DNA of 64,000 nucleotides from Oceanisphaera profunda (GTDB lineage Bacteria > Pseudomonadota > Gammaproteobacteria > Enterobacterales > Aeromonadaceae): assembly GCF_002157895.1 (NCBI RefSeq), contig NZ_CP021377.1:2232001-2296000 (forward strand), given 5' to 3'. Both the position numbers and the translations under genes were made by a program. Below are positions 48,803-57,510 of this stretch, one piece after another (the stretch's first letter is position 1; the number at the start of each line of letters is the position of its first letter). The notes beneath the pieces were generated by a model. It did not search any database, had not been told where the DNA came from, and saw only the letters and a program-made list of their open reading frames with translations.

Positions 48803-50023
48803 CTATGGCTGGTTAGTCACTAATCCAGCTTGTGCTAATGCGGTCAACAGTGTGGCTACATCCGCCGTTACCGCTGCCAGCGGAGCCTTAAAGTAACTGG
48901 CCATTACGTCGCTTAAGTCATGACCTGATAAGGGTTGCTGTTGCAGTAACTGCCAAGCAATCTTGCCGCTAGAATTTAAGCGATGAATAGCCCCGCTTGT
49001 GGTGTTAATTAAAAACAGCTCATCACCCAGCGGATAAGCAGTGACTGCATGTTGCGCAGACCATATATGCTCAAGCGTAGTTTGTGCAGTGATTGGGCCG
49101 CGCTGCTGTAATGCGTGTGGTGGCAGATTAAGCAGGCTGGCCTGATTAGCAGCGTATAACTGTGGGTCTTTAATTGCCTGAGCTAAGTGGCGAGCACCTG
49201 CTAATGGTTCAGAGTAACGCAGCAGCAGGCAGGGCACGGCTTGCATCAGAGGTAATAGGCGCGTCAGCAGTGTGGCGCTTGATGTCTCGCGGGCAAAGTT
49301 TTGGCATAACAGCTGTAACAAGCCTTCTGCGGGTGGCAGTGTCACCACCTCTGGCTCCAGAATATGTGAGTCTCGCTCCAGTAGTACTATGGCGCCTACA
49401 GGACAGTTCTCATCAACCTTAGCTAAGCCATTTTCATCTGGGATCACAAAGCGATAACGCTCGTCTTCGGGGCCTGCATGGCGCTCACTGTAAGCGACAA
49501 ACTCCGCGGGAAAACTGTTCGGTAAAGGTAGGCGTAATCTCGGCGCGACCCCCATGGCAACCCCTGCACCTTGTGGCGTTAATCCCAGCACATCGTCGCC
49601 AAATACCCGATAACCCGCAGCGGCAAAGGCCACCGACAAGGTACTTTTGCCCGCCTTGCTACTTTCAGGAAACAGCACCAAATGGCCATTAATCTCGACA
49701 CTGGCACAATGCAAACCTAAGAGGTCTGGCTCATTTAACATGCGCTGGCTGACTAACTCAGCAACTAAGCTGCAAGCCGCTGAAGCGGGGGATGGTAAAT
49801 GGAATTCATTGGGTTCATGCACGCAGCCTTGCCATAAGCCCTCGGCATCTTGATAAACATAGCGATCAGGGATGGGGTCTTGTGCTGGTAGCACTGTGAT
49901 TGGCCAGCCTGGCATGGCTTGAGTAAGCGCCGAAACTACCTCGGGGGCTTGATCAATGCGTAAGCAGCGGCCCAAGTGCGGCAAGCTGATATCCACGGCT
50001 GAAGGGGGTATTTGCGCGTTCAT
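48803..50023 (-). CDS. HprK-like kinase fused to a PqqD-like domain
   Basis: A 406-residue fusion. Residues from about 95 to 280 resemble HPr kinase-related proteins: GLHCASVEINGHLVLFPE leads into an atypical P-loop PESSKAGKST (119-128), then a DD pair in FGDDVLGL (142-148), then PRLRLPLPNSFP. Residues from about 326 to 403 (AYPLGDELFLINTTSGAIHR, then LNSSGKIAWQLL) match PqqD-type domains, which bind leader peptides of ribosomally made peptides. Separate HprK-like and PqqD-like genes are known together in so-called HPr-rel-A systems of unknown role; here they are joined. The ATG shares a base with the stop of the upstream repeat-protein gene (TAATG), implying coupled translation. Confidence 0.75.
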   Translation of the reverse strand: MNAQIPPSAVDISLPHLGRCLRIDQAPEVVSALTQAMPGWPITVLPAQDPIPDRYVYQDAEGLWQGCVHEPNEFHLPSPASAACSLVAELVSQRMLNEPDLLGLHCASVEINGHLVLFPESSKAGKSTLSVAFAAAGYRVFGDDVLGLTPQGAGVAMGVAPRLRLPLPNSFPAEFVAYSERHAGPEDERYRFVIPDENGLAKVDENCPVGAIVLLERDSHILEPEVVTLPPAEGLLQLLCQNFARETSSATLLTRLLPLMQAVPCLLLRYSEPLAGARHLAQAIKDPQLYAANQASLLNLPPHALQQRGPITAQTTLEHIWSAQHAVTAYPLGDELFLINTTSGAIHRLNSSGKIAWQLLQQQPLSGHDLSDVMASYFKAPLAAVTADVATLLTALAQAGLVTNQP

Positions 50024-50376
50024 TAGCGATTTTGGACACCAAAAATGGCATCTTCTAAAATACGAATGGGATCGTCTGAGTATTCACGCACCCGATCGCG
50101 ACGGCGATATTCATAGCCGCTGGGTCGCGAGTAGCTAGGGCGAGAGTAACTGGGTCTGGAGTAGCTGGGGCGAGAATAACTGTTACGCCAATGTCCGGCT
50201 TGGGCCTGACCTAAGCTAAACAGCGTAGGCGCCACATAAGCCCCGGCCAGCCCGACACCTATCATGGTCAGCAGCCGACGGCGAGACTGACGATGATGAT
50301 TACTTTCTTCTTCGTCAGCGCTTACTTGTGCAGCTGGTACTGCTTTGTTTGCTAATTCGTTATCGTGATGGGACAT
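50023..50376 (-). CDS. Tat-signal small protein with four YSRPS repeats
   Basis: A 117-residue protein I cannot name. A hydrophilic N-terminus (residues 1-30) precedes a twin-arginine signal: SRRRLLT at 31-37, a hydrophobic core, and an AQA cleavage site at about 58-60. The mature part (about 57 residues) begins GHWRNS, carries YSRPS four times in tandem (67-86), then GYEYRRRDRVREY and an acidic/aliphatic end (DDPIRILEDAIFGVQ). The long leader, short repetitive core and coupling to a PqqD-domain gene make it a candidate substrate or precursor peptide of that protein. This role is inference. Confidence 0.7.
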   Translation of the reverse strand: MSHHDNELANKAVPAAQVSADEEESNHHRQSRRRLLTMIGVGLAGAYVAPTLFSLGQAQAGHWRNSYSRPSYSRPSYSRPSYSRPSGYEYRRRDRVREYSDDPIRILEDAIFGVQNR

Positions 50377-50673
50377 ATACGCCTCCGAGCGATCGAACCC
50401 TGTTTATAGCCTGCCACCATAGCATTCGGTCATCGAGCTCTCTAGCTGGGCGCTATGCAGTCAGCCGCATTCTGTCGCCTCGCTTTTGCTTCGGGAAAAC
50501 TAATACTCAGACAGTGCCTAAGTGAATCGGCGGCTTAACATGAGGCTTAGGGTTTTTAAGGCGAAGACAACGAAGTAAATGGGTGCGGATTTGTTATGTG
50601 GTTGAGGAGCCGGCAGATGAAAGGAAAGATAAAGCCAAGCGGACCGGATATAGACAGGAGTGATATTCAGGCA
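50377..50673. other. Intergenic region upstream of the YSRPS-repeat gene
   Basis: About 300 bases that should contain the promoter of the repeat-protein/kinase cassette on the minus strand. I see no convincing promoter hexamers, operator or additional gene. Confidence 0.4.
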
Positions 50674-50696
50674 CAAAAAAACCAGCACTAGGCTGG
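50674..50696 (-). terminator. Intrinsic terminator of the tRNA operon
   Basis: On the minus strand CCAGC (50696-50692), loop CTAGT, GCTGG, then at least seven T's (A's at 50674-50681 on the plus strand). Confidence 0.85.
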
Positions 50697-50717
50697 CTTA
50701 TTGTTACTGCTTTATTC

Positions 50718-50793
<76 letters not shown>

Positions 50794-50814
50794 TTAAACT
50801 GTTCACGCTAAAAA

Positions 50815-50890
50815 TGGTGCCCGGAGACGGAATCGAACCGCCGACACGAGGATTTTCAATCCTCTGCTCTACCGACTGAGCTATCCGGGC
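50815..50890 (-). tRNA. tRNA-Phe(GAA), copy 3 in transcription order
   Basis: A 76-base tRNA: acceptor GCCCGGA, D arm GCTCAGTCGGTAGAGC, anticodon GAA in TTGAAAA held by GAGGA/TCCTC, T arm GGCGGTTCGATTCCGTC, CCA encoded. Identical by eye to the other two copies. Confidence 0.96.
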
Positions 50891-50941
50891 ATAGTCGATG
50901 TTAATCAACTATTAAAACTCGTTACTGCAACTTACTTAAAA

Positions 50942-51017
50942 TGGTGCCCGGAGACGGAATCGAACCGCCGACACGAGGATTTTCAATCCTCTGCTCTACC
51001 GACTGAGCTATCCGGGC
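50942..51017 (-). tRNA. tRNA-Phe(GAA), copy 2 in transcription order
   Basis: Same 76-base sequence as the neighbouring copies, spaced by 51 and 52 bases of unrelated spacer, with encoded CCA. Confidence 0.96.
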
Positions 51018-51069
51018 GTAGCACGCTGGGCGTGCATACAAAACTGGTTACTGTATTACTAAACAAATA

Positions 51070-51145
51070 TGGTGCCCGGAGACGGAATCGAACCGCCGAC
51101 ACGAGGATTTTCAATCCTCTGCTCTACCGACTGAGCTATCCGGGC
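51070..51145 (-). tRNA. tRNA-Phe(GAA), copy 1 in transcription order
   Basis: First tRNA of the minus-strand Phe-Phe-Phe-Thr operon, same sequence as the other two copies. It lies 95 bases after the yggX stop, so it could also receive read-through from mutY-yggX. Confidence 0.96.
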
Positions 51146-51240
51146 TTGTGGGGCGACATTAGATAAGATTGGTCATATCAAGTCAACCGCTTTTTCAAAG
51201 ACATAAGCGCGTTTGCTTATGTCTTGAGCAAAGCGCTGCT

Positions 51241-51516
51241 TTAGTCTGCAGTCGGAGGGGTGTAACCCTCAACTTTTACATCGGCGCCTTCAAATAAATA
51301 GGCCACCATTTCCTGCTCTAATAATTGTCTGTGCTCGGTATTCATCATGTTGAGCTTTTTTTCGTTGATCAACATGGTTTGTTTTTGCTGCCAAGCGACC
51401 CAAGCTTCTTTAGAGATATTGTCATAAATGCGTTTACCCAGTTCGCCCGGATAAAGTTGAAAATCCAGCCCTTCGGCTTCTTTTTGTAAACGTTGACAGA
51501 AAACGGTACGACTCAT
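51241..51516 (-). CDS. yggX: Probable Fe(2+)-trafficking protein YggX
   Basis: YggX protects iron-sulfur clusters from oxidative damage. The 91-residue product, exactly the E. coli length, starts [19 protein letters not shown] with the conserved cysteine and continues [27 protein letters not shown] precedes the ATG, 3 bases after mutY. Pairing with mutY, a DNA-oxidation repair enzyme that carries an iron-sulfur cluster, is the usual order. Confidence 0.97.
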   Translation of the reverse strand: MSRTVFCQRLQKEAEGLDFQLYPGELGKRIYDNISKEAWVAWQQKQTMLINEKKLNMMNTEHRQLLEQEMVAYLFEGADVKVEGYTPPTAD

Positions 51517-51519
51517 GAT

Positions 51520-52590
51520 TTATTCCTTGTGTTCGGGTGGGCAAGTTTGCAGTTGCGGGTAAGCAAGCAGCTTTTTGGTGGCCGCCGCCAAGCCGACTGA
51601 TGCCGGTTGCTCCAAGTTATACCAAAGTCGCTCACTGGCGGCCATGATCTCTGTGGGTATCTTGGGTATTTCCACCAGCCAAGGGCTGATATCTAAGTGA
51701 AAGTGGCTAAAGGTATGGCGAAAGCCGGGCAGAGACTGTGGCGAGCTGGCTTCTGGATAGCGCTTCAGCCAATCCTTTAGCTCTTGCTCACTATGAAACT
51801 CAGGAAAGCAGTATAAGCCGCCCCAAATGCCGTGTGGCGGTCTTTGTTCTAAGAACAGCTGCTGACCTTGTTTGAGTAACAAAAAATGTGCCTGCTTGAC
51901 CGGCTGTAGGTTTTTTTTAGGCTTTGAGTGCGGAAAAGCAGTAGGAGTGCCTAACGCCAGCGCTTGGCAGTCATGGCTCACGGGGCACAGTTCACACTTA
52001 GGCTTAGAGCGGGTACAAATGGTGGCGCCTAAGTCCATCATGGCCTGATTATACTGAGTGACGCCATGGGCGGGTGTTAGGCGCGCTACGTGATCCCATA
52101 ATTCGTTTTCTACGGTTTTCTGACCCGGCCAGCCTTGTTGGGCAAGCCAGCGCGCCAGTACTCGTTTCACGTTGCCATCTAAAATGCCGTGATGTTGACC
52201 CGATGCCAGCGATAACACAGCCCCTGCGGTGGAGCGACCGATACCGGGCAGGCCTAATACCTCTTCAAATTGCTCAGGAAATTGGCCTTGATAATGATCG
52301 CGAATAGTTTGTGCGGCCTTGTGCAGGTTACGAGCGCGCGCGTAATAACCCAGGCCGGTCCAGAGATGCAGCACTTCATCTTGCTCGGCATTGGCCAAGC
52401 TCAGCACATCAGGAAAGCGCGCCATAAAGGTGTGATAATAGGGGATAACAGTAGCCACTTGAGTTTGCTGCAGCATAATTTCAGACACCCACACTCGGTA
52501 AGGTGTCTTGTTTTGCTGCCATGGCAATGTTTTACGGCCATACTGCTGGTACCAAGCCAAAACCCGTTCGGCGAAAGAGACTGTATTCAC
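51520..52590 (-). CDS. mutY: Adenine DNA glycosylase MutY
   Basis: MutY removes adenine mispaired with 8-oxoguanine. The product is 356 residues from the GTG at 52590 ([19 protein letters not shown] aligns with E. coli MutY); an upstream GTG at 52632 is open but adds an unrelated hydrophobic piece. [11 protein letters not shown] has the catalytic Glu, the helix-hairpin-helix [13 protein letters not shown] leads to the catalytic Asp in LDGNVKRV, and four cysteines in C-x6-C-x2-C-x5-C hold the 4Fe-4S cluster. A NUDIX-like domain that reads 8-oxoG follows from about residue 230. Confidence 0.96.
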   Translation of the reverse strand: MNTVSFAERVLAWYQQYGRKTLPWQQNKTPYRVWVSEIMLQQTQVATVIPYYHTFMARFPDVLSLANAEQDEVLHLWTGLGYYARARNLHKAAQTIRDHYQGQFPEQFEEVLGLPGIGRSTAGAVLSLASGQHHGILDGNVKRVLARWLAQQGWPGQKTVENELWDHVARLTPAHGVTQYNQAMMDLGATICTRSKPKCELCPVSHDCQALALGTPTAFPHSKPKKNLQPVKQAHFLLLKQGQQLFLEQRPPHGIWGGLYCFPEFHSEQELKDWLKRYPEASSPQSLPGFRHTFSHFHLDISPWLVEIPKIPTEIMAASERLWYNLEQPASVGLAAATKKLLAYPQLQTCPPEHKE

Positions 52591-52814
52591 AATAGCGACT
52601 ATATAGATGAGAATAGCAAGATCAGAGCACACTCGGCTGGCTTGCGCAAACTCGCACTTTCACTAACAAAACACTAAAAAATCGACATTATTAGTGAAGA
52701 TGGCAGGGTTACGCGCACTCATTTGCGCTAGATAGTTTGTTATTTAACTGTTTTCTGATACAAAAGAAGAGTTTTATTGGCGCCCGTCAAGCACCGGCTT
52801 TTAGAGAGATCCTT

Positions 52815-53993
52815 ATGCAACCCTTTTTTGCGCAACGCTTTGCCAAGGTAGAGCCCTCATTCATTCGTGAAATTCTTAAAGTTGCGATGAACCCAGACGT
52901 TATCTCCTTTGCTGGCGGTTTACCGAATCCCGCTTTTTTTCCTCATGAGCAACTCGCCGTAGCCAGCACTAAGGTGCTGCAAAACCACAGCAATGGCGCC
53001 TTACAGTATGCGGCTACCGAAGGCTTTGCGCCCTTGCGACAATACATTGCTGATCGCTACTTTAAGCAATATGGTATGCAGGTGTCGCCAGACAATATTT
53101 TGATCACCAATGGCTCTCAGCAGGCGCTGGATCTGCTGGGTAAAGTGTTGGTGAATGAAGGTGATAATCTTATTATTGAAGAGCCCGGTTACTTAGGTGC
53201 TATTCAAGCGCTGTCTGTTTATCAGCCCAATTTTCAGGGTGTAGCGCTCAATGACGATGGCTTGGATTTAGCTGAGTTAGATACTCTGTTAGCCGAGCCT
53301 AACCATGCGCGCATGTTGTATGGCGTCACCAACTTTCAAAATCCTACCGGTTTGAGCTATAGCCTTGAAAATCGCCAAGCAGTGGCCGAGCGCTTAATCA
53401 AGCACGATGTGCTGATGATTGAAGATAACCCTTACGGTGAGTTGCGCTTTGAAGGTGAGCACTTACCGCCGATTGCCAAACTAGCGCCGGATAACGTGGT
53501 ATTGCTGGGCTCTTTCTCTAAAGTGGTGGTGCCATCTTTCCGCTTGGGTTGGATGTTAATGCCCGACTGGTTATGCCAAAAGGTCACCATTGCCAAGCAA
53601 GCGTCGGATTTGCATACCAATGGCTTCGTACAGCAGGTATTGCATAGTTACTTGCAAGAGAACGATCTTGATGAACATATCGAGCGCATTCGTACCGTGT
53701 ATGGCCGCCAAAAAGTTGCCATGGAAAATGCCCTGCTCAAGTACTGCCCAGGTATCGAGTTTACTCGCCCTGAGGGGGGCATGTTCTTGTGGCTGAAATT
53801 GCCTCAGCATATCAATGCCATGGAATTATTTGATGTGGCAATCAAAGAAAACGTAGCCTTCGTGCCCGGTCAGCCTTTTTATGTGCGCCCAGATATTTTG
53901 AATACGGCACGCCTAAGCTATGCGGGTGCCGATGAGGCCACCATTGAAGAGGGCATCAAGCGCTTAGGGCGCGTGATCAGCCAAGTGCTTTAG
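52815..53993 (+). CDS. PLP-dependent class I/II aminotransferase
   Basis: A 392-residue fold-type I aminotransferase from ATG 52815 (MQPFFAQRF). SFAGGLPNPAFFP at the start, TNGSQQALDLLGKVL, FQNPTGLSYS, EDNPYGELRF and the PLP lysine in GSFSKVVVPSFRLGW all fit the 2-aminoadipate/LysN-like and MocR-catalytic-domain group. The amino donor is not certain from sequence; aromatic, branched-chain or aminoadipate substrates are all possible. It stands between mutY and trmB, which are close neighbours in E. coli. Confidence 0.88.
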   Translation: MQPFFAQRFAKVEPSFIREILKVAMNPDVISFAGGLPNPAFFPHEQLAVASTKVLQNHSNGALQYAATEGFAPLRQYIADRYFKQYGMQVSPDNILITNGSQQALDLLGKVLVNEGDNLIIEEPGYLGAIQALSVYQPNFQGVALNDDGLDLAELDTLLAEPNHARMLYGVTNFQNPTGLSYSLENRQAVAERLIKHDVLMIEDNPYGELRFEGEHLPPIAKLAPDNVVLLGSFSKVVVPSFRLGWMLMPDWLCQKVTIAKQASDLHTNGFVQQVLHSYLQENDLDEHIERIRTVYGRQKVAMENALLKYCPGIEFTRPEGGMFLWLKLPQHINAMELFDVAIKENVAFVPGQPFYVRPDILNTARLSYAGADEATIEEGIKRLGRVISQVL

Positions 53994-54002
53994 GTCGATC
54001 GT

Positions 54003-54033
54003 AAAGGGTGAAGCGTGAGGGGTGAGGTGGGAA
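54003..54033. repeat. GTGAAG-type repeat string after the aminotransferase gene
   Basis: AAAGGGTGAAGCGTGAGGGG and following, ten bases past the stop. A GCCGTAAGCTTGAAGCGGTA string (54092-54111) lies further on and recurs near 55030. Both belong to the dispersed intergenic families of this chromosome. Confidence 0.55.
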
Positions 54034-54153
54034 ATGCCGAATTATCAGCTTGGAATGTTTTTCTTTACTCCTCCCGTGCATAAAATAACAGCCGTAAGCT
54101 TGAAGCGGTAAGTTTATAAGCGACAGTCGTTTTATAATGAACGTGAAATTACT

Positions 54154-54190
54154 ACTGCATTCTTACCTTGGGGTAAGAATGCAGTTTTTT
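54154..54190 (+). terminator. Strong intrinsic terminator before trmB
   Basis: ACTGCATTCTTACC (54154-54167), loop TTGG, and its perfect complement (54172-54185), then T's to 54190. It ends the aminotransferase transcript. Confidence 0.92.
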
Positions 54191-54267
54191 CATTTTGAGA
54201 CTGCAGCTAAATCAACATATTAAAAATTATCTTAAAGTAGGCTTGCTAAGCCAGCCGGAGAAGTTAA

Positions 54268-55014
54268 ATGATAGATGAACACGCGCCTAAGCCAACTAAC
54301 ATCGAGCAACCAGAGCTTACCGAACCAGAACAAGAGCTGCGTAAACGAAAAATTCGCAGCTTTGTGTTGCGAGAAGGGCGCTTGACCAAAGGCCAAGAGA
54401 AAGCCATGACTGAACAGTGGCCGGTAATGGGCATTGATTATCAGCCACAACTGATTGATTTAGATACGGTGTTTAACCGTGTTGCACCAAGAGTGCTAGA
54501 AATTGGTTTTGGTATGGGGGGATCGTTAGTCGAGATGGCGAAAGTAGCGCCTGAGCTTGATTATATCGGTATCGAAGTGCACACCCCGGGCGTGGGCGCT
54601 TGTTTAATGGGCGCTGCTGAGGCCAAAATCACTAACCTGCGCGTGATGTGTCACGATGCGGTCGAAGTGTTTGAGCATATGTTAGCGGAGCAAAGCTTAG
54701 ACAGAGTGCAGTTGTTTTTCCCCGATCCTTGGCATAAGACGCGCCACCATAAGCGCCGTATTGTACAGCCTGCGTTCGTGGAAATGCTGCGCAGTAAGCT
54801 TAAAATTGGTGGCGAATTTCATATGGCCACCGACTGGGAAAATTACGCCGAGCATATGCTGGAAGTGATGAATGCGGCCCCAGGTTACGTTAATGCGTCT
54901 ACCGAGGGCGATTATATGCCTCGACCTGACTATCGTCCGTTGACCAAGTTCGAGCAGCGCGGTCATCGTTTAGGCCACGGCGTGTGGGATCTGATCTTTA
55001 CACGTATAGAATAA
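54268..55014 (+). CDS. trmB: tRNA (guanine-46-N7)-methyltransferase TrmB
   Basis: TrmB makes m7G46 in tRNA variable loops. The 248-residue product has a charged N-terminus ([19 protein letters not shown]), the SAM motif [15 protein letters not shown] near residue 75, [14 protein letters not shown], the catalytic-site [17 protein letters not shown] and a C-terminal [17 protein letters not shown]. All are standard for the family. GGAGAAG precedes the ATG. Confidence 0.97.
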   Translation: MIDEHAPKPTNIEQPELTEPEQELRKRKIRSFVLREGRLTKGQEKAMTEQWPVMGIDYQPQLIDLDTVFNRVAPRVLEIGFGMGGSLVEMAKVAPELDYIGIEVHTPGVGACLMGAAEAKITNLRVMCHDAVEVFEHMLAEQSLDRVQLFFPDPWHKTRHHKRRIVQPAFVEMLRSKLKIGGEFHMATDWENYAEHMLEVMNAAPGYVNASTEGDYMPRPDYRPLTKFEQRGHRLGHGVWDLIFTRIE

Positions 55015-55330
55015 AGCCCTTCGGGCATCGGTAAGCTTGAAGCCGTAAGTTGCCAGCCAAAAAAATGGATTGCTTCGCTACGCTCGCAAAGACGGCTTAA
55101 GAGCGTACTAATAACACCTTTGTCTTTGCGAGGAGTGCAACGACGCGGCAATCCATGAACAGCAAACGGTAAGCCGTAAGATAACCCCGAGAAACGGTGT
55201 TTTTGTAGGGGCATCTTTAGTCGGCCCCCTGTCTTAGGTAAATAGTTGCGCAGCAAAACGTCTTTTCTCCTAAAGCTGACAACTTAAAGCTGCCCTTCGG
55301 GGTTTGGCTTTGTTTTCGAGGTAATAAAAA
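55015..55330. repeat. Composite intergenic repeat region after trmB
   Basis: Three repeat families lie side by side. GGTAAGCTTGAAGCCGTAAG (55030-55049) has a shorter echo at 55167-55182. ATGGATTGCTTCGCTACGCT at 55065 and following faces the imperfect complement ending GCGGCAATCCAT at 55155, making a 91-bp inverted-repeat element. GTAGGGGCATCTTTAGTCGG (55205-55224) with TTGCGCAGCAAAAC (55246-55259) repeats the block at 46481-46521. No gene or clean terminator is visible. Confidence 0.6.
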
Positions 55331-56659
55331 GTGACTCAACAGCAAGCAGATTTTAATCAGGGTTTAATCGACTTCTTACAAGCTTCACCTAGTCCTGCCC
55401 ATGCGGTGAATACTATGGTGCGCGAGCTTGAAGCGGCGGGCTTTAGCGAATTAAATGAAAGCGAAGCTTGGCAATTGCAGCCAGGCCAAGGTTATTGGCT
55501 TGTTCGTGGTGGTCGCTCAATTATTGCCTTTCGCTTAGGCGAGCAGCCGGTGTTTGACGCTGGTGTGCGCATGATAGGCGCGCACACCGACAGCCCGTGC
55601 TTAAAAGTGAAGCCTAACGCTGAGCTGCTACACCAAGGCTATTTGCAGCTTGGGGTAGAAGTGTATGGCGGCGTGCTGATGCATCCGTGGTTTGACCGAG
55701 ATTTGTCGCTTGCGGGGCAGATATATTTTCGTAATGAAGCGGGTAAATTACAGACGGCACTGATTGATGTGAAAAAGCCGATTGCGGTGATCCCCTCGTT
55801 AGCGATTCACCTCAATCGTGAAGCGAATAAAAACTCTGAAATAAACGCTCAGCTGCATTTGCCGCCAGTGTTAGGGCTAGATGCGAGTGCTGATACTGAT
55901 GCTAATGGAAAGCCTAACCCAAGCTTAGTGTTGCGTGAGTGGCTCGCTACTTGGTTACGCAAAGCGGGTCATAACGTCGCTGAAGTTATCGATTATGACT
56001 TGTGCTTCTACGACACCCAGCCACCGGCTTTGGTGGGCTTAGAGCAAGAGTTCATCAGCTCGGCACGCCTTGATAACTTATTGTCTTGTTACACAGGACT
56101 TCAGGCTCTCTTATCTAGCAAACAGCCAGCGGCCACCTCGCTGTTGGTGTGTAACGATCATGAAGAAGTGGGTAGCTCTTCCGCCACCGGCGCCGAAGGT
56201 CCATTTTTAGAAAGTGTGTTACGCCGTTTGAGTGGTGATGAGCAAGAATATCAGCGCATGATGGCGCGTTCTTTGTTGATCTCTGCTGACAACGCTCACG
56301 CCATACATCCTAACTATGCGGATAAGCATGATGAAAACCATGGTCCTAAAATCAATGCCGGCCCAGTGATCAAGGTGAATGCTAATCAGCGTTACGCGAC
56401 CAGCTCAGAAACCAGCGCCTTATTTAGACATTTTTGCGATTTGGCCAAGGTACCTTACCAGCACTTTGTGGTGAGATCAGATATGGGCTGCGGCAGTACT
56501 ATAGGTCCGGTTGCTGCCACTAAATTAGGCGTGCGGGTGGTGGATGTAGGCGCACCGCAATGGTCGATGCACTCCATCCGTGAAACCGCCGGCACCAAAG
56601 ATGCCTGGTACTTAGGCCAAGCATTGCAGGCATTTTTTTGTGAATGGGACGGGGATTAA
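55331..56659 (+). CDS. apeB: M18-family aminopeptidase (probable aspartyl aminopeptidase)
   Basis: A 442-residue cytoplasmic di-zinc exopeptidase that trims N-terminal acidic residues in characterised relatives. MIGAHTDSPCLKVKP carries the first zinc histidine, SSARLDNLLSCY an aspartate ligand, CNDHEEVGSSSATGAEG the catalytic Glu pair, DNAHAIHPNY and SDMGCGSTIGP follow, and VDVGAPQWSMHSIRE bears the last zinc His. The start is GTG 55331 after CGAGGTAAT. A bidirectional terminator follows. Confidence 0.94.
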   Translation: MTQQQADFNQGLIDFLQASPSPAHAVNTMVRELEAAGFSELNESEAWQLQPGQGYWLVRGGRSIIAFRLGEQPVFDAGVRMIGAHTDSPCLKVKPNAELLHQGYLQLGVEVYGGVLMHPWFDRDLSLAGQIYFRNEAGKLQTALIDVKKPIAVIPSLAIHLNREANKNSEINAQLHLPPVLGLDASADTDANGKPNPSLVLREWLATWLRKAGHNVAEVIDYDLCFYDTQPPALVGLEQEFISSARLDNLLSCYTGLQALLSSKQPAATSLLVCNDHEEVGSSSATGAEGPFLESVLRRLSGDEQEYQRMMARSLLISADNAHAIHPNYADKHDENHGPKINAGPVIKVNANQRYATSSETSALFRHFCDLAKVPYQHFVVRSDMGCGSTIGPVAATKLGVRVVDVGAPQWSMHSIRETAGTKDAWYLGQALQAFFCEWDGD

Positions 56660-56692
56660 GGGCAGCGCCGAGCATCACCTGCTCTTGTAACC

Positions 56693-56776
56693 GCCCGTTT
56701 CTTTGCCGAAGAAACGGGTTCCTACGAAAGACTTCCGAACTTGTAGCCCGGCAATTTATTCGCCGGCCAGCATAGC
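56693..56776. repeat. Hairpins in the apeB-coaE gap
   Basis: CCCGTTTCTT (56694-56703) pairs perfectly with AAGAAACGGG (56709-56718); CCGGCAATTTATTCGCCGG (56748-56766) and AGCATAGCT follow. No T tracts, so these look like repeat-type palindromes rather than terminators. Confidence 0.5.
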
Positions 56777-56824
56777 TGGCTGTTTTATAAGTTAGCACCA
56801 GATCGAGTGCAGCGGCACACCATT

Positions 56825-56867
56825 AAAAAGGGTCGAATACTTTTAAACGTATTCGACCCTTTTTTTT
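56825..56867. terminator. Bidirectional terminator between apeB and coaE
   Basis: AAAAAGGGTCGAATAC (56825-56840) pairs perfectly with its complement at 56849-56864 over an 8-base loop and runs into T's to 56867. Confidence 0.93.
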
Positions 56868-56907
56868 GTCTTATGACTTTATCTCTGGCTTAGGTTGTCC
56901 GTAGGAC

Positions 56908-57510
56908 TCAGGCTCCCGACAATGCCAAATATTGCTGATGCAATTGCAGCACGGCGGCTTTGATCTGGGTGAGTTCGCGGTCGTTGTTATCAAGCACATC
57001 GTCGGCGGCATGCAAGCGCTGCTCGCGACTGGCTTGGGTGGCCATCATGGCCTCAACTTGTGCGGCTGCTATATTATCCCGTTGCGTAGTGCGCGCTATT
57101 TGGGTTGATTCAGCCACGTCCACCACCAGCACTCGCTGGCAGAGGTCGGTAAGCTTATTCTCCACCAATAGCGGTACTACTAATAAACAATAAGCCGATC
57201 GCGCGTTTTGGCATTCAGTAATCATACGCTCGCGGATCAAAGGGTGCAGCAAGGCTTCCAGCCAATGGCGATAAGCTGCATTCTCAAAGATTCGCTCGCG
57301 CATTAGGGCGCGATTTAAGCTGCCATCTGCGGCGATCACTTCTGGACCAAAATAGGCGCCAATGGCGTCTAGTACCGGCTCGCCGGGGGCCACTACTTCT
57401 CGGGCAATCACGTCTGCATCCACCACCACTATGCCAAGCTCGGCGAATAAGTCAGCGACGGTACTCTTACCGCTGCCGATGCCACCGGTTACTCCGACTG
57501 TATATGTCAT
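56908..57510 (-). CDS. coaE: Dephospho-CoA kinase CoaE
   Basis: CoaE phosphorylates dephospho-CoA in the last step of coenzyme A synthesis. The product is 200 residues from ATG 57510, which overlaps the pilD stop. A longer open frame runs upstream inside pilD, but homology starts at MTYTVGVTGG. The P-loop TGGIGSGKST near residue 9, VVDADVIAREVV, LNRALMRERIFEN and the lid RTTQRDN are present. Linkage to pilD is common in gammaproteobacteria. Confidence 0.96.
   Translation of the reverse strand: MTYTVGVTGGIGSGKSTVADLFAELGIVVVDADVIAREVVAPGEPVLDAIGAYFGPEVIAADGSLNRALMRERIFENAAYRHWLEALLHPLIRERMITECQNARSAYCLLVVPLLVENKLTDLCQRVLVVDVAESTQIARTTQRDNIAAAQVEAMMATQASREQRLHAADDVLDNNDRELTQIKAAVLQLHQQYLALSGA

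Noticed and set aside
50815..51145. Three near-identical 76-base blocks with about 51-base spacers, resembling a CRISPR array
   Set aside because: Each block folds as tRNA-Phe(GAA) with encoded CCA, so this is a tRNA gene array.
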